DNA from: Candidatus Rifleibacteriota bacterium
Lineage (GTDB): Bacteria > Riflebacteria > Ozemobacteria > Ozemobacterales > Ozemobacteraceae
DNA: 32,474 bases
Assembly (NCBI GenBank): GCA_029560455.1
Contig: JAKQKW010000468.1
Span: 1-32,474, forward strand
Direction: 5' to 3'
Under the pieces are notes generated by a model. The model saw only the letters and a list, made by a program, of their open reading frames with translations, was not told where the DNA came from and did not search any database. Shown here piece after piece: positions 23,660 through 31,173 of the stretch (position 1 is the first letter of the stretch; each line of letters opens with the position of its first letter). Made by a program: the position numbers and the translations under genes.

Positions 23660-24886
23660 TCAAACAAGGTTCTTGACGTGCTTCTCGACCGTTTCAGAGT
23701 CGGGGGCAACCGGCTGCGGCAGAGTGCAAACCGAAATTGCCGATTCGATGTCTTTGAGGCCGTTGCCGGTGATCAGCACGACAACTTTTTCGTCGGCTTT
23801 GATGTTGCCGATAACTGCATGTTTTTTGAACCCGGCAAAAGCTGTAACGCCGGCAGGCTCACCAAATACCCCGGTTGCGCGTGGCATTTCGAGCAGTGCA
23901 GATTTGATTTCGTCATCGGTAACCGAGATGCAGTCACCGTTCGATTCTTTGAGGGCACGCATCGCCTTGAGACGATTGCGCGGAATACCGACCGCGATTG
24001 AATCAGCAATCGTGTTGCCCTGCTGAGCAACGAATTCACCAGTTTTCATGGCCACTTCAACCGGATTGCAACCAGCGGCCTGAACGCCGATAATGCGCGG
24101 CAGGCGATCTGAAAGCCCCAGCTGCATCAGGTCGTAGAAGCCTTTGTAAATACCGGAAGTAATGCAGCCGTCGCCGATCGACACATAGACCCGATCAGGC
24201 ACTTCGAAACCCATCTGTTCCCAGATTTCGTAGGCGACAGTCTTTTTGCCTTCGACAAGAAATGGGTTGTAGGCGCAGTTGCGATTGTAAAAGCCAAATT
24301 TTTTCGTGATTTCGACCGACAATTCAAAGGCGCGGTCGTAGCTGTCATCGACGATGACGGTTTTGGCGCCGTAAACCAGCAGCTGGGTAACTTTAGCTTT
24401 GGGGGCACGTTTTGGCACAAAAATAACGGTTTTCAGACCGGCCGAGGCTGCAAAACCGGCAAGAGAACTGGCGGCGTTACCGGTTGAAGCGGCGCAGATC
24501 GTAGTCGCGCCGGCTTCTCTGGCCTTGGCGACCCCGACGGCACTGGCGCGGTCTTTGAGCGAAGCGGTCGGATTGCGACCGTCATCTTTGATATAAACAT
24601 TGTTGAGGCCCAGTTGCTTCTCGACGGCAGAAGCGCGATAAAGCGGTGTCCAGCCGACCTGCAGCGGGGCGATCTGGGTGCTGTCGGCAACCGGCAGCAT
24701 TTTGCGGTAACGCCACAGTGAGTAATTCTTCGAAGCGGCGATTTCTTCGCGGCTGATTTTGATCGATTTATAGTCGTAAACCACATCGAGAATACCATCG
24801 ATGCCGCAGACATCGCAAACATAGCGATCGGGCGCATCCGGAAATTCTTTACCACATGCCATGCACTTTAACAGCTGAACTTTCAT
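23660..24886 (-). CDS. thrC: Threonine synthase
   Basis: A 408-residue PLP-dependent enzyme of the tryptophan-synthase-beta fold, making threonine from O-phosphohomoserine. An N-terminal zinc ribbon has two CxxC pairs (C8-x2-C11 and C24-x2-C27), as in the archaeal/bacterial class of threonine synthase with a ribbon. PLP-lysine K111 sits in PTASLKDRASAVG. The phosphate-binding loop AASTGNAASSLAGFAA, the SIGDGCITSGIYKGF segment and the C-terminal ITGNGLKD are intact. AAGGAG before the ATG supports the start at 24886. No hom or thrB gene is adjacent. The same fold includes cysteate synthase and threonine dehydratase, but the ribbon and motifs favour ThrC. Confidence 0.9.
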   Translation of the reverse strand: MKVQLLKCMACGKEFPDAPDRYVCDVCGIDGILDVVYDYKSIKISREEIAASKNYSLWRYRKMLPVADSTQIAPLQVGWTPLYRASAVEKQLGLNNVYIKDDGRNPTASLKDRASAVGVAKAREAGATTICAASTGNAASSLAGFAASAGLKTVIFVPKRAPKAKVTQLLVYGAKTVIVDDSYDRAFELSVEITKKFGFYNRNCAYNPFLVEGKKTVAYEIWEQMGFEVPDRVYVSIGDGCITSGIYKGFYDLMQLGLSDRLPRIIGVQAAGCNPVEVAMKTGEFVAQQGNTIADSIAVGIPRNRLKAMRALKESNGDCISVTDDEIKSALLEMPRATGVFGEPAGVTAFAGFKKHAVIGNIKADEKVVVLITGNGLKDIESAISVCTLPQPVAPDSETVEKHVKNLV

Positions 24887-24915
24887 TCCGTGACTCCTTG
24901 AAATTTTATGCTGTG

Positions 24916-24945
24916 ATTATAACTCTACCGGTCCGTTTAAGCCAA
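24916..24945 (-). promoter_or_regulatory. Probable promoter of threonine synthase
   Basis: On the minus strand TTGGCT (24945-24940), an 18-bp spacer and a perfect TATAAT (24921-24916), about 30 bp before the ATG at 24886. Confidence 0.5.
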
Positions 24946-25252
24946 ATCAATTAAAACTTTGCAATACCACAACAAAACGGCAATTCTCGGCAAGTTGCAA
25001 AACATTGTCCAATAGGAATTTTTATTCAACAGGATATCTTTGCAGAGTGGCAGCTTCGGCCTATCAGCCGGGTTGCTTTTTCTTCAGCGATTCGCTTCGC
25101 TCAGCAGAACCGCTCTATCCTGCGCGGTTCTGCATAAGCACATCCTGTGCAAAACAAGCTTCCGAAAAAGCAATCCCGTCTTCTCGCCTCGCAATTTTTA
25201 TATTGAAATATATAATTTTAAACGAGCATCCCTGAGGGCAAAATCTGCCTGT
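24946..25252. other. Intergenic region between divergent genes with hairpin structure, no gene seen
   Basis: About 300 bp between the thrC promoter and the thioredoxin-gene promoter. It contains a perfect 10-bp inverted repeat (25104-25113 with 25124-25133, core GCAGAACCGC / GCGGTTCTGC). A smaller hairpin lies at 25138-25150 (GCACA / TGTGC), after a TTCGC-rich stretch. A 76-codon open frame across it has no ribosome site or protein-like composition. The structured part could be a small RNA or a palindromic repeat element. Confidence 0.45.
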
Positions 25253-25280
25253 TTGCATTTGGCGGGGGTGGGGTTATAAT
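25253..25280 (+). promoter_or_regulatory. Sigma-70-type promoter of the thioredoxin-fold gene
   Basis: TTGCAT at 25253-25258, a 16-bp spacer and a perfect TATAAT at 25275-25280, about 42 bp before the ATG at 25323. AAGGA at 25311-25315 is the ribosome site. Confidence 0.65.
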
Positions 25281-25322
25281 GTGCGGGTGTTGAGGTATTC
25301 TATTTAACTTAAGGAATTAAAA

Positions 25323-26309
25323 ATGAAAGCTCGTATTTTAACCGCTGCTCTTTTTTGTGGCCTGCTTTTCGCAAACGCCCAGGCTGGTTTTGCTGCCGAT
25401 CCCGAAGCCATTGACCTTGCGAAACTTCGCCAGGAAATGATGCAGAACCCGGGCCCGGTCATCGAATTCATGCAGACCAATCTGAACCCGCTTCAGGAAA
25501 AAATAAAAAAAGCCGGCGAAGAAGGCAAGCTGCGCGGCCCCGAAGATATGAAAAACCTGCTGGCTGAAGATGCCAAAGCCATCTTTACCAAATCAACCGA
25601 TTTCAGAAAAACCCTGACCGAACCCGAATATCGTCTCAAGCTCGATGCTGAACTGGTTCAGCTTGGCGCTGCCGCCGGTCTCATAGACGAAGTGGTTGCC
25701 GTGCTCAGCAACTGGCAAGCCGGAGAAGTCAAAGAGGGTCTCGTGGTTTCTGCCGCTCAACTGCTGCAGCAGAACAAAACCGAAATGACCCCGGCCTTCG
25801 ACGAAATTCTCAAAGAAGCCGCCAAATCAAAAGACGAAAAGATTGCCGGGTTTGCCGGCCGCATGCTCGACCCGTTTTTCCGCAACCCTGTTGGCAAGCC
25901 GTTTCCAGCAATGCCCGCCGGCAAAAAGACCACTGACGACAAAGACCTGACTCTTGAACGCTTCAAGGGAAAAGTGCTGCTGGTTGATTTCTGGGCCACC
26001 TGGTGCCCGCCGTGCCGCGCTGAAGTTCCTTCAATCGTAAAGGCCTACAAAGAATACAAAGACAAGGGCTTCGAAATTCTTGGTATCTCTTTCGACCAGG
26101 ACAAAGCCGAATTCGAAAAATACATCAAAGAAAACGAAATGCCCTGGCCGCAGTATTTTGACGGCAAAGGCTGGGAAAACGAAGTTGGCCCGACCTATGG
26201 CATTCAGTCGATTCCCACCATGTATCTTCTCGATGGCGAAGGTAAAGTAGTTACCACCGACCTGCGTGAAGGCAAACTCGAAGAAGAACTCAAAAAACTT
26301 CTCAAGTAA
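25323..26309 (+). CDS. Exported TlpA/ResA-like thioredoxin-fold protein with helical N-terminal domain
   Basis: A 328-residue protein with a signal peptide (about 1-24, ending GFAAD). An alpha-helical region of about 160 residues is followed by a thioredoxin/AhpC-TSA domain at about 190-328. The redox motif is W227-C228-P-P-C231 (FWATWCPPCRAEVPS). The cis-proline loop is present (GIQSIPTMYLLDGEGKVV) and the GISFDQD strand is standard. WCPPC is typical of TlpA, ResA and CcmG-like periplasmic thiol reductants used in cytochrome c or envelope disulfide reduction. The extra helical N-terminal domain is unusual and may select the partner protein. No cytochrome-maturation gene is nearby. It has its own promoter and terminator, so it is monocistronic. 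Confidence 0.9.
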   Translation: MKARILTAALFCGLLFANAQAGFAADPEAIDLAKLRQEMMQNPGPVIEFMQTNLNPLQEKIKKAGEEGKLRGPEDMKNLLAEDAKAIFTKSTDFRKTLTEPEYRLKLDAELVQLGAAAGLIDEVVAVLSNWQAGEVKEGLVVSAAQLLQQNKTEMTPAFDEILKEAAKSKDEKIAGFAGRMLDPFFRNPVGKPFPAMPAGKKTTDDKDLTLERFKGKVLLVDFWATWCPPCRAEVPSIVKAYKEYKDKGFEILGISFDQDKAEFEKYIKENEMPWPQYFDGKGWENEVGPTYGIQSIPTMYLLDGEGKVVTTDLREGKLEEELKKLLK

Positions 26310-26321
26310 GTAGTATTGAAC

Positions 26322-26363
26322 AAACAGGGCAGGGGAGCCAGCCGGCAAACCTGCCCTGTTTTT
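26322..26363 (+). terminator. Intrinsic terminator after the thioredoxin-fold gene
   Basis: A perfect 12-bp stem (26322-26333 with 26350-26361; core CAGGGCAGG / CCTGCCCTG), a 16-base loop and a T run. Confidence 0.85.
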
Positions 26364-26397
26364 ATCCCCGGCCAGGTCGCAGCCGCAAAAACATCAG

Positions 26398-26835
26398 ATG
26401 GAATATCTTTCAGAATTTGGGCATATCGGTCTTTTTATCGCGGCTTTTCTGGCGGCGACGGTTTTGCCTTTGAGCTCAGAAATTGTTTTGAGTGCCTTAC
26501 TGCTGAACGGCCTGCCGCCGGTTACGCTGGTAATCACGGCAACCACCGGCAACGTGCTGGGCTCGCTCACCAACTATGGCCTGGGTTTCTGGGCCAACCG
26601 GCATGTTATCAAAAAATGGTCAGGCATGTCAGACGATGATTTCGCGAAGGCAGAGCAGCGCTTCTCCAGATATGGTCTAATATCGCTGTTTTTTGCCTGG
26701 GTTCCGGTAATCGGCGATCCGTTAACCATTGTAGCCGGCATTTTACGGGTTCAGCTGCGCTGGTTCCTCATACTGGTCACCGCCGGCAAACTTCTTCGCT
26801 ACCTCGCAATCACCATGATGACCCTGAAAGTATGA
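26398..26835 (+). CDS. YqaA/DedA-type small membrane protein
   Basis: A 145-residue integral membrane protein of the SNARE-associated (DedA/VTT) superfamily, closest in size and layout to YqaA. Hydrophobic segments lie at about 8-30, 38-60, 90-112 and 115-140. The family loops are present: LPLSSEIVLSALLL, NVLGSLTNYGLGFW and FFAWVPVIGDPLTIVAGILR. DedA-family proteins are linked to lipid carrier (undecaprenyl phosphate or phospholipid) translocation, and YqaA itself has no established role. The ATG at 26398 has only a weak ribosome site, about 35 bp after the preceding terminator, so expression may be low or the promoter lies within that gap. Confidence 0.85.
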   Translation: MEYLSEFGHIGLFIAAFLAATVLPLSSEIVLSALLLNGLPPVTLVITATTGNVLGSLTNYGLGFWANRHVIKKWSGMSDDDFAKAEQRFSRYGLISLFFAWVPVIGDPLTIVAGILRVQLRWFLILVTAGKLLRYLAITMMTLKV

Positions 26836-26947
26836 CACAGACTTATATGAAAGAGAAATGAAAGTTGACAAGTATTACGTGGTTGGTTAGCCTGTTAACA
26901 GTTGATCAGGCCTTATACAACAATTTGAGCGCTCGTGGGAGGAGCAG

Positions 26948-27172
26948 ATGAAGCAGAAACTTGTTATCACATTCGACGAGAAGACTACAGAAAAGTATCT
27001 TGAGCTGGCCAGTGGCAAGACATCCGGCGAAGTGGATGCCGAGTGCTGCCCGTCCGGAGTTTCGCTTAAAATCGACATTGGTGGCCCATGGGGCTGTTCT
27101 GCTTCTTTTATTTCCGGCAACCGCAATATCAACATCGGCGATGTAGATGTTGATTTAATAGGGGTTCGCTGA
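26948..27172 (+). CDS. Small protein of unknown function upstream of a phosphoesterase
   Basis: A 74-residue acidic protein with a strong ribosome site (GGGAGGAG about 4 bp before the ATG). It has a Cys pair (ECC) and a second part rich in Gly, Asn, Ile and Asp (SGNRNINIGDVDVDLIG) that suggests a compact beta fold. There is no signal peptide or membrane segment. Its stop is 2 bp before the GTG of the metallophosphoesterase gene, so the two are probably translated together. I do not recognise the family. A small partner or inhibitor of the enzyme is a reasonable guess. Confidence 0.65.
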   Translation: MKQKLVITFDEKTTEKYLELASGKTSGEVDAECCPSGVSLKIDIGGPWGCSASFISGNRNINIGDVDVDLIGVR

Positions 27173-27174
27173 CT

Positions 27175-28101
27175 GTGTTCGATTTTATTGGCGACATTCA
27201 CGGTCATGCCGATGAGCTTGAAGCCCTGCTGAAGAAGCTTGGTTACAGGATATCTGGTGGCATTTACCATCATGCTGAACGAAAAGCATTTTTTGCCGGA
27301 GACTTCATTGATCGCGGGCCAAAAATTCGCGAGGCTCTGCGAATCGTCAGATCAATGGTCGACAGCGGTAATGCTCTCTCTGTCATGGGAAACCATGAAT
27401 ATAACGCCATCTGTTATAACATCCCGACAGGCAACGGCAGTTTTTTGCGGGAACGTTCCGACAAAAACACCAGTCAGCATAAAGAAACATTGCGGCAGTT
27501 TGACAGCCACAGAGCGGAATACGAAGACTACCTGCAATGGTTCAGAACGTTGCCTTTATTTTATGATGCGGAACATTTCAGGGTTGTGCACGCCTGCTGG
27601 GACACAGCTCATATTTCTGCAATTACCGCAAAGTTGCAAAGTAACTGGTCAGAAAAAGCTCTTGCCGATGAATTTTTCCTTGAAGCTTCTGATAAGACCA
27701 GTCGATTTCACGATGTCATCGAAGAAACTCTCAAGGGCAAGGAAAGTCGCCTGCCGGAAGGTCGGTTTATAGTCGATAAAGACGGGCACAAACGTCGGGA
27801 AATAAGAACCCGATGGTGGCTGAACACTTCAAACCAGACATGGCAAGATTTCAGCTTTCACAAATATTCTGAGCTGCCTGAAGGCCCAGTTGAAAAATCT
27901 GAAAACTCATCCTGTTACCCCGATGGTGAAAAGCCGGTTTTTTTCGGTCACTATTGGTGTGAAGGACTGCCTCTGGTTTTCAAAGAAAATATCTGCTGCC
28001 TGGATTACAGCGTCGCAAAGCAGGGGCGATTGGTTGCCTACAGGTTCAATGGAGAAAAGTTACTCAATAACGACAACTTTGTTTTTGTTGACGCCTTTTA
28101 A
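27175..28101 (+). CDS. Calcineurin-like metallophosphoesterase (PrpE/ApaH-type)
   Basis: A 308-residue cytoplasmic phosphoesterase starting at GTG. All metal-binding blocks of the PPP/ApaH/PrpE superfamily are visible: D7-x-H9 (GDIHGHADE), D43 in GDFIDRGP, N73-H74 (MGNHEYN), H139 in VVHACWD, and H259 in PVFFGHYW. It should bind two metal ions and hydrolyse phosphate esters. PrpE-type enzymes cleave Ap4A or act as protein phosphatases, but the substrate here is not known. The stretch from about 150 to 245, between the catalytic blocks, is longer than in minimal ApaH and may form a cap. It is coupled to the 74-residue gene in front and sits at the edge of the region with the type I restriction locus, so a defence-related role is possible but unproven. 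Confidence 0.85.
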   Translation: MFDFIGDIHGHADELEALLKKLGYRISGGIYHHAERKAFFAGDFIDRGPKIREALRIVRSMVDSGNALSVMGNHEYNAICYNIPTGNGSFLRERSDKNTSQHKETLRQFDSHRAEYEDYLQWFRTLPLFYDAEHFRVVHACWDTAHISAITAKLQSNWSEKALADEFFLEASDKTSRFHDVIEETLKGKESRLPEGRFIVDKDGHKRREIRTRWWLNTSNQTWQDFSFHKYSELPEGPVEKSENSSCYPDGEKPVFFGHYWCEGLPLVFKENICCLDYSVAKQGRLVAYRFNGEKLLNNDNFVFVDAF

Positions 28102-28178
28102 AAGGCCCGATAGAGCCAGACAGCACTGCTACCGCCCGCTATTTAGCCAGCCAGATAGGGGGCCTGTTCGACAATCTT

Positions 28179-28538
28179 TTAAGATACATCAGAATCCTGT
28201 TTTGTCTCGACCGATGTCAGGACAACCCCCAGGTCAGATTGCCCACATTCTGTGCCTGGCGGTTCTTTCATACACAAGAATCTGGGATCGTCGGGATTTT
28301 CAGGCTTTTCCAGCAAAAGCGACGGCTTTGCCGGTCTTTTCGGGCAATGCCGACAATCCGGGTCCTGACATGGCTTTTCCAGCCATTCATCACAATGAAT
28401 GCAAAAATATGCGTCAAATTCGTAGCTGTAAATCTTGTTCTTTTGACATTTCTTGCACAAATCTTCATCGATGAACGCACAGATCGCCAGACCATCTATA
28501 AATACAAGGCCTTTAGCGGCTTCTTCGCGGATCTCCAT
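28179..28538 (-). CDS. Cys-rich zinc-ribbon-like small protein
   Basis: A 119-residue protein on the minus strand. The start is taken as ATG at 28538, 6 bp after AGAGG. The frame is open 31 codons further up, but that stretch has no ribosome site. Metal-binding pairs are spaced as C28-x2-C31, C46-x2-C49, then C57 and C62-x2-C65, all within a 40-residue block that includes YSYEFDAYFCIHCDEW. The C-terminal part is Pro-rich. This ordered Cys pattern on the minus strand, and its absence in the overlapping + strand frames, is why I call it a gene. The N-terminal MEIREEAAKGLVFIDG segment is helical. Family unknown; possibly a nucleic-acid or protein-binding ribbon. Confidence 0.6.
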   Translation of the reverse strand: MEIREEAAKGLVFIDGLAICAFIDEDLCKKCQKNKIYSYEFDAYFCIHCDEWLEKPCQDPDCRHCPKRPAKPSLLLEKPENPDDPRFLCMKEPPGTECGQSDLGVVLTSVETKQDSDVS

Positions 28539-28811
28539 ACATATCCTCTTTTCTCTGGTCATCGCCAGTCTGACCTCAGGCCTGCCAGAGTAAACCATGT
28601 CAGGTGCCTGATAGTCAAGACCAACTGCCATCCCAATTTTCTCAGACCAGCGCCTGCAGTCCTATGAGCAGGGAAGCAGAAAATTTAATCTGGTGATATA
28701 TTTTTTTTTATGATAAAAATTAAACCATGCACAATAACTGCCCGGATTAAAGCCAGACTGCTGTCAGTCAAATTCTTACATAAAATGATATAAGAGCAGG
28801 AGTAGCAATAA
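28539..28811. other. AT-rich intergenic region before the type I restriction locus
   Basis: About 270 bp. The left part may be coding only if the Cys-rich gene starts further upstream. The right part (about 28685-28790) is markedly AT-rich, with long T and A runs, a likely promoter zone for hsdM. A TGATATAAG element at 28786-28794 is too close to the ribosome site (AGGAG at 28798) to be the main promoter. No RNA gene is seen. Confidence 0.4.
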
Positions 28812-30356
28812 ATGACAAGTGCCCAACAAAGAGCCGAACTGCAGGCCCAAATCTGGAAAATAGCCAATGAAGTGCGCGGCTCGGTTGACGGATGGGATTT
28901 TAAACAATTCGTTTTAGGCACGCTCTTCTACCGATTTATCAGCGAAAACTTCACCAATTATATGGAAGCCGGTGATGAAAGCATTAATTACGCCGCTCTT
29001 GATGACAAAAGCATCACTCCGGCAATCAAAGACGACGCTGTTAAAACCAAAGGGTATTTCATCTACCCTGGCCAGCTCTTTGTAAATGTGGTCAAAAATG
29101 CCAACGACAACCCAAACCTGAACACTGATTTGGCTAATATCTTCTCCTCTATCGAAAACTCTGCCAATGGCTACCCCTCAGAACGTGATATTAAAGGCCT
29201 CTTTGCCGATTTTGACACCACCAGCAACCGACTTGGCAATACCGTTAAAGACAAAAACACCCGTTTGGCTGCAGTTTTGAAAGGCGTGGCGGGGCTTCGA
29301 CTCGGTAATTTTCACGATAACCAGATCGATCTCTTCGGTGATGCCTATGAATTTCTGATATCCAACTATGCCGCCAATGCCGGCAAATCGGGTGGCGAAT
29401 TTTTTACTCCGCAAAATGTCTCTAAACTCATCGCCCAGCTTGCCATGCACAATCAGACGACGGTCAACAAGATTTACGACCCCGCAGCCGGCTCTGGCTC
29501 GCTGCTCCTGCAGGCGAAAAAACACTTTGATAACCACGTCATTGAAGACGGTTTTTTTGGCCAGGAAATCAACCACACCACCTACAACCTTGCTCGTATG
29601 AATATGTTTTTACATAACATCAACTACGACAAATTCAATATTGCCCTTGGCGACACTCTCTTAGACCCGCATTTTGGCGAAGAAAAACCATTTGATGCAA
29701 TTGTTTCCAACCCACCATATTCGGTAAACTGGATTGGCAGCGACAACCCCACTCTTATAAACGATGATCGCTTTGCTCCGGCCGGTGTGTTAGCACCCAA
29801 ATCCAAAGCTGACTTTGCGTTTGTGCTCCATGCACTGAGTTTTCTTTCCAGCAGAGGCCGGGCGGCCATTGTCTGCTTTCCCGGTATTTTTTATCGCGGT
29901 GGTGCCGAACAAAAAATCCGTAAATATCTGGTTGATAACAACTTTGTTGAAACCGTTATCTCTCTGGCACCAAACCTCTTTTTTGGAACTACTATTGCTG
30001 TCAATATTCTGGTGCTTTCAAAGCACAAACCCGACAATAAAACTCAGTTCATAGATGCAAGCGAACTCTTCAAAAAAGAGACCAATAACAATGTCCTCAC
30101 CGATGAGCACATTACCAGGATTATGGCGGTATTTGACGCCAAAACTGATGTTGATCATTTTGCCAAATCGGTTAGCTACGATGACATTGTCAAAAACGAT
30201 TACAATTTATCCGTCAGTTCTTATGTCGAAGCCAGAGACAACAGAGAAGTGATTGATATTACCAGGCTGAATGCCGACATTAAAACCACTGTTGCCAGAA
30301 TTGACCGTCTGCGTGCAGATATAGATGCCATTGTCGCAGAGATAGAGGGAATCTGA
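28812..30356 (+). CDS. hsdM: Type I restriction-modification methyltransferase subunit HsdM (type IC-like)
   Basis: A 514-residue N6-adenine methyltransferase subunit. It forms M2S1 with HsdS and methylates the host sites recognised by the complex. SAM-binding motif I is D223-PAAGSGS. The catalytic motif IV is N300-P-P-Y. The N-terminal HsdM domain begins [19 protein letters not shown], and the segment [18 protein letters not shown] precedes motif I. The whole sequence closely follows the EcoR124I-type (type IC) subunits as I recall them. AGGAG 9 bp before the ATG supports the start. The KilA-N gene begins 4 bp after the stop. The enzyme looks intact. Confidence 0.97.
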   Translation: MTSAQQRAELQAQIWKIANEVRGSVDGWDFKQFVLGTLFYRFISENFTNYMEAGDESINYAALDDKSITPAIKDDAVKTKGYFIYPGQLFVNVVKNANDNPNLNTDLANIFSSIENSANGYPSERDIKGLFADFDTTSNRLGNTVKDKNTRLAAVLKGVAGLRLGNFHDNQIDLFGDAYEFLISNYAANAGKSGGEFFTPQNVSKLIAQLAMHNQTTVNKIYDPAAGSGSLLLQAKKHFDNHVIEDGFFGQEINHTTYNLARMNMFLHNINYDKFNIALGDTLLDPHFGEEKPFDAIVSNPPYSVNWIGSDNPTLINDDRFAPAGVLAPKSKADFAFVLHALSFLSSRGRAAIVCFPGIFYRGGAEQKIRKYLVDNNFVETVISLAPNLFFGTTIAVNILVLSKHKPDNKTQFIDASELFKKETNNNVLTDEHITRIMAVFDAKTDVDHFAKSVSYDDIVKNDYNLSVSSYVEARDNREVIDITRLNADIKTTVARIDRLRADIDAIVAEIEGI

Positions 30357-30360
30357 ATCC

Positions 30361-31173
30361 ATGACCAGGACTAAGACGATCGTCGTACTCGATGAAGAAA
30401 TACGGGTAACGAGCGAAAATTATATTTCTTTGACCGATATGCTCCGCTCAAAAGACGGCGATTTTTTCATTTCAGACTGGCTAAGAAACCGCAATACGCT
30501 TGAATACCTCGGAATATGGGAGCGGGTACACAACCCGGATTTTAATTATGGCGAATTCGCCATAATTAAAAGTCATGCAGGGCTAAACAGCTATAAAATA
30601 AGTGTTAAAGAATGGGTGGCAAAAACCCGGGCAATAGGTATACAAGCCAAAACAGGGCGCTACGGCGGCACCTATGCGCACCCCGATATTGCCTTTGAAT
30701 TCGGCATGTGGATCAGTGCAGAGTTCAAAATTTATCTGGTTAAAGAATTTCAGCGACTTAAAGAAGATGAGCAAAAGCAGTTCGGTTGGGATGTCAAACG
30801 CCAGCTCAGCAAAATCAACTACCGTATTCATACTGATGCTGTTAAAGAAAACCTTATACCTCCCGAACTGACCAGACAACAAATCGGCCTTGTATACGCA
30901 TCAGAAGCTGACTTGCTCAACATGGCACTGTTCGGCAAAACCGCACAGCAATGGCGTGACGAAAACCCGGACAAAACCGGCAACATGCGTGACTACGCCA
31001 ATGTCTCACAGCTGGTTTGTTTAGCGAATCTTGAAACTCTGAACGCCCATTTCATACAGCAGGAACTCACTCAAAAAGATCGCCTGAAACTGCTGAACAA
31101 TACCGCAATCCAGCAGATGCGCCTGCTGACAGAAGACAGCAGCATTAAAAAGCTTGAGGGCAGTAAGACATGA
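30361..31173 (+). CDS. KilA-N domain DNA-binding protein inside the hsd operon
   Basis: A 270-residue protein. The KilA-N domain covers about residues 10-140, with YISLTDMLRS, FISDWLRNRNTLEYLGIWE, AGLNSYKISVKEWV and the strongly conserved TGRYGGTYAHPDIAFEFGMWIS. KilA-N is a DNA-binding fold common in phages and also found between hsdM and hsdS in type I loci. The C-terminal half (about 150-270) is a helical extension with RQQIGLVYASEADLLNMALFG, seen with these chromosomal KilA-N proteins. It starts 4 bp after hsdM and overlaps hsdS by 4 bp (ATGA), so it is an operon member and probably regulates the locus or assists specificity switching; the role is not established. A perfect 32-bp palindrome lies inside the gene at 30540-30571. 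Confidence 0.9.
   Translation: MTRTKTIVVLDEEIRVTSENYISLTDMLRSKDGDFFISDWLRNRNTLEYLGIWERVHNPDFNYGEFAIIKSHAGLNSYKISVKEWVAKTRAIGIQAKTGRYGGTYAHPDIAFEFGMWISAEFKIYLVKEFQRLKEDEQKQFGWDVKRQLSKINYRIHTDAVKENLIPPELTRQQIGLVYASEADLLNMALFGKTAQQWRDENPDKTGNMRDYANVSQLVCLANLETLNAHFIQQELTQKDRLKLLNNTAIQQMRLLTEDSSIKKLEGSKT
30540..30571. repeat. Perfect 32-bp palindrome inside the KilA-N gene
   Basis: The 16 bases 30540-30555 are exactly reverse-complementary to 30556-30571, with no loop, centred on GAATTC (30553-30558). It encodes FNYGEFAIIK in the KilA-N domain. It could be a binding site, a recombination site or an mRNA hairpin. Confidence 0.95.

Noticed and set aside
25005..25235. 76-codon open frame between thrC and the thioredoxin-fold gene
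   Set aside because: It crosses a perfect inverted repeat, lacks a ribosome site and has no protein-like composition.
26316..26639. 107-codon frame across the terminator and the start of the YqaA-like gene
   Set aside because: It includes a strong terminator hairpin and is out of frame with a clear membrane-protein family.
26892..26901. CTGTTAACAG palindrome before the 74-residue gene as an operator
   Set aside because: A 10-bp palindrome is common by chance, and no convincing promoter is aligned with it.
28239..28667. 142-codon + strand frame opposite the Cys-rich gene
   Set aside because: The minus-strand frame carries ordered CxxC pairs and a ribosome site; the + strand one has neither.
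28786..28794. Extended -10 (TGATATAAG) as the hsdM promoter
   Set aside because: Transcription would begin at about 28801, inside the AGGAG ribosome site, leaving no usable leader.
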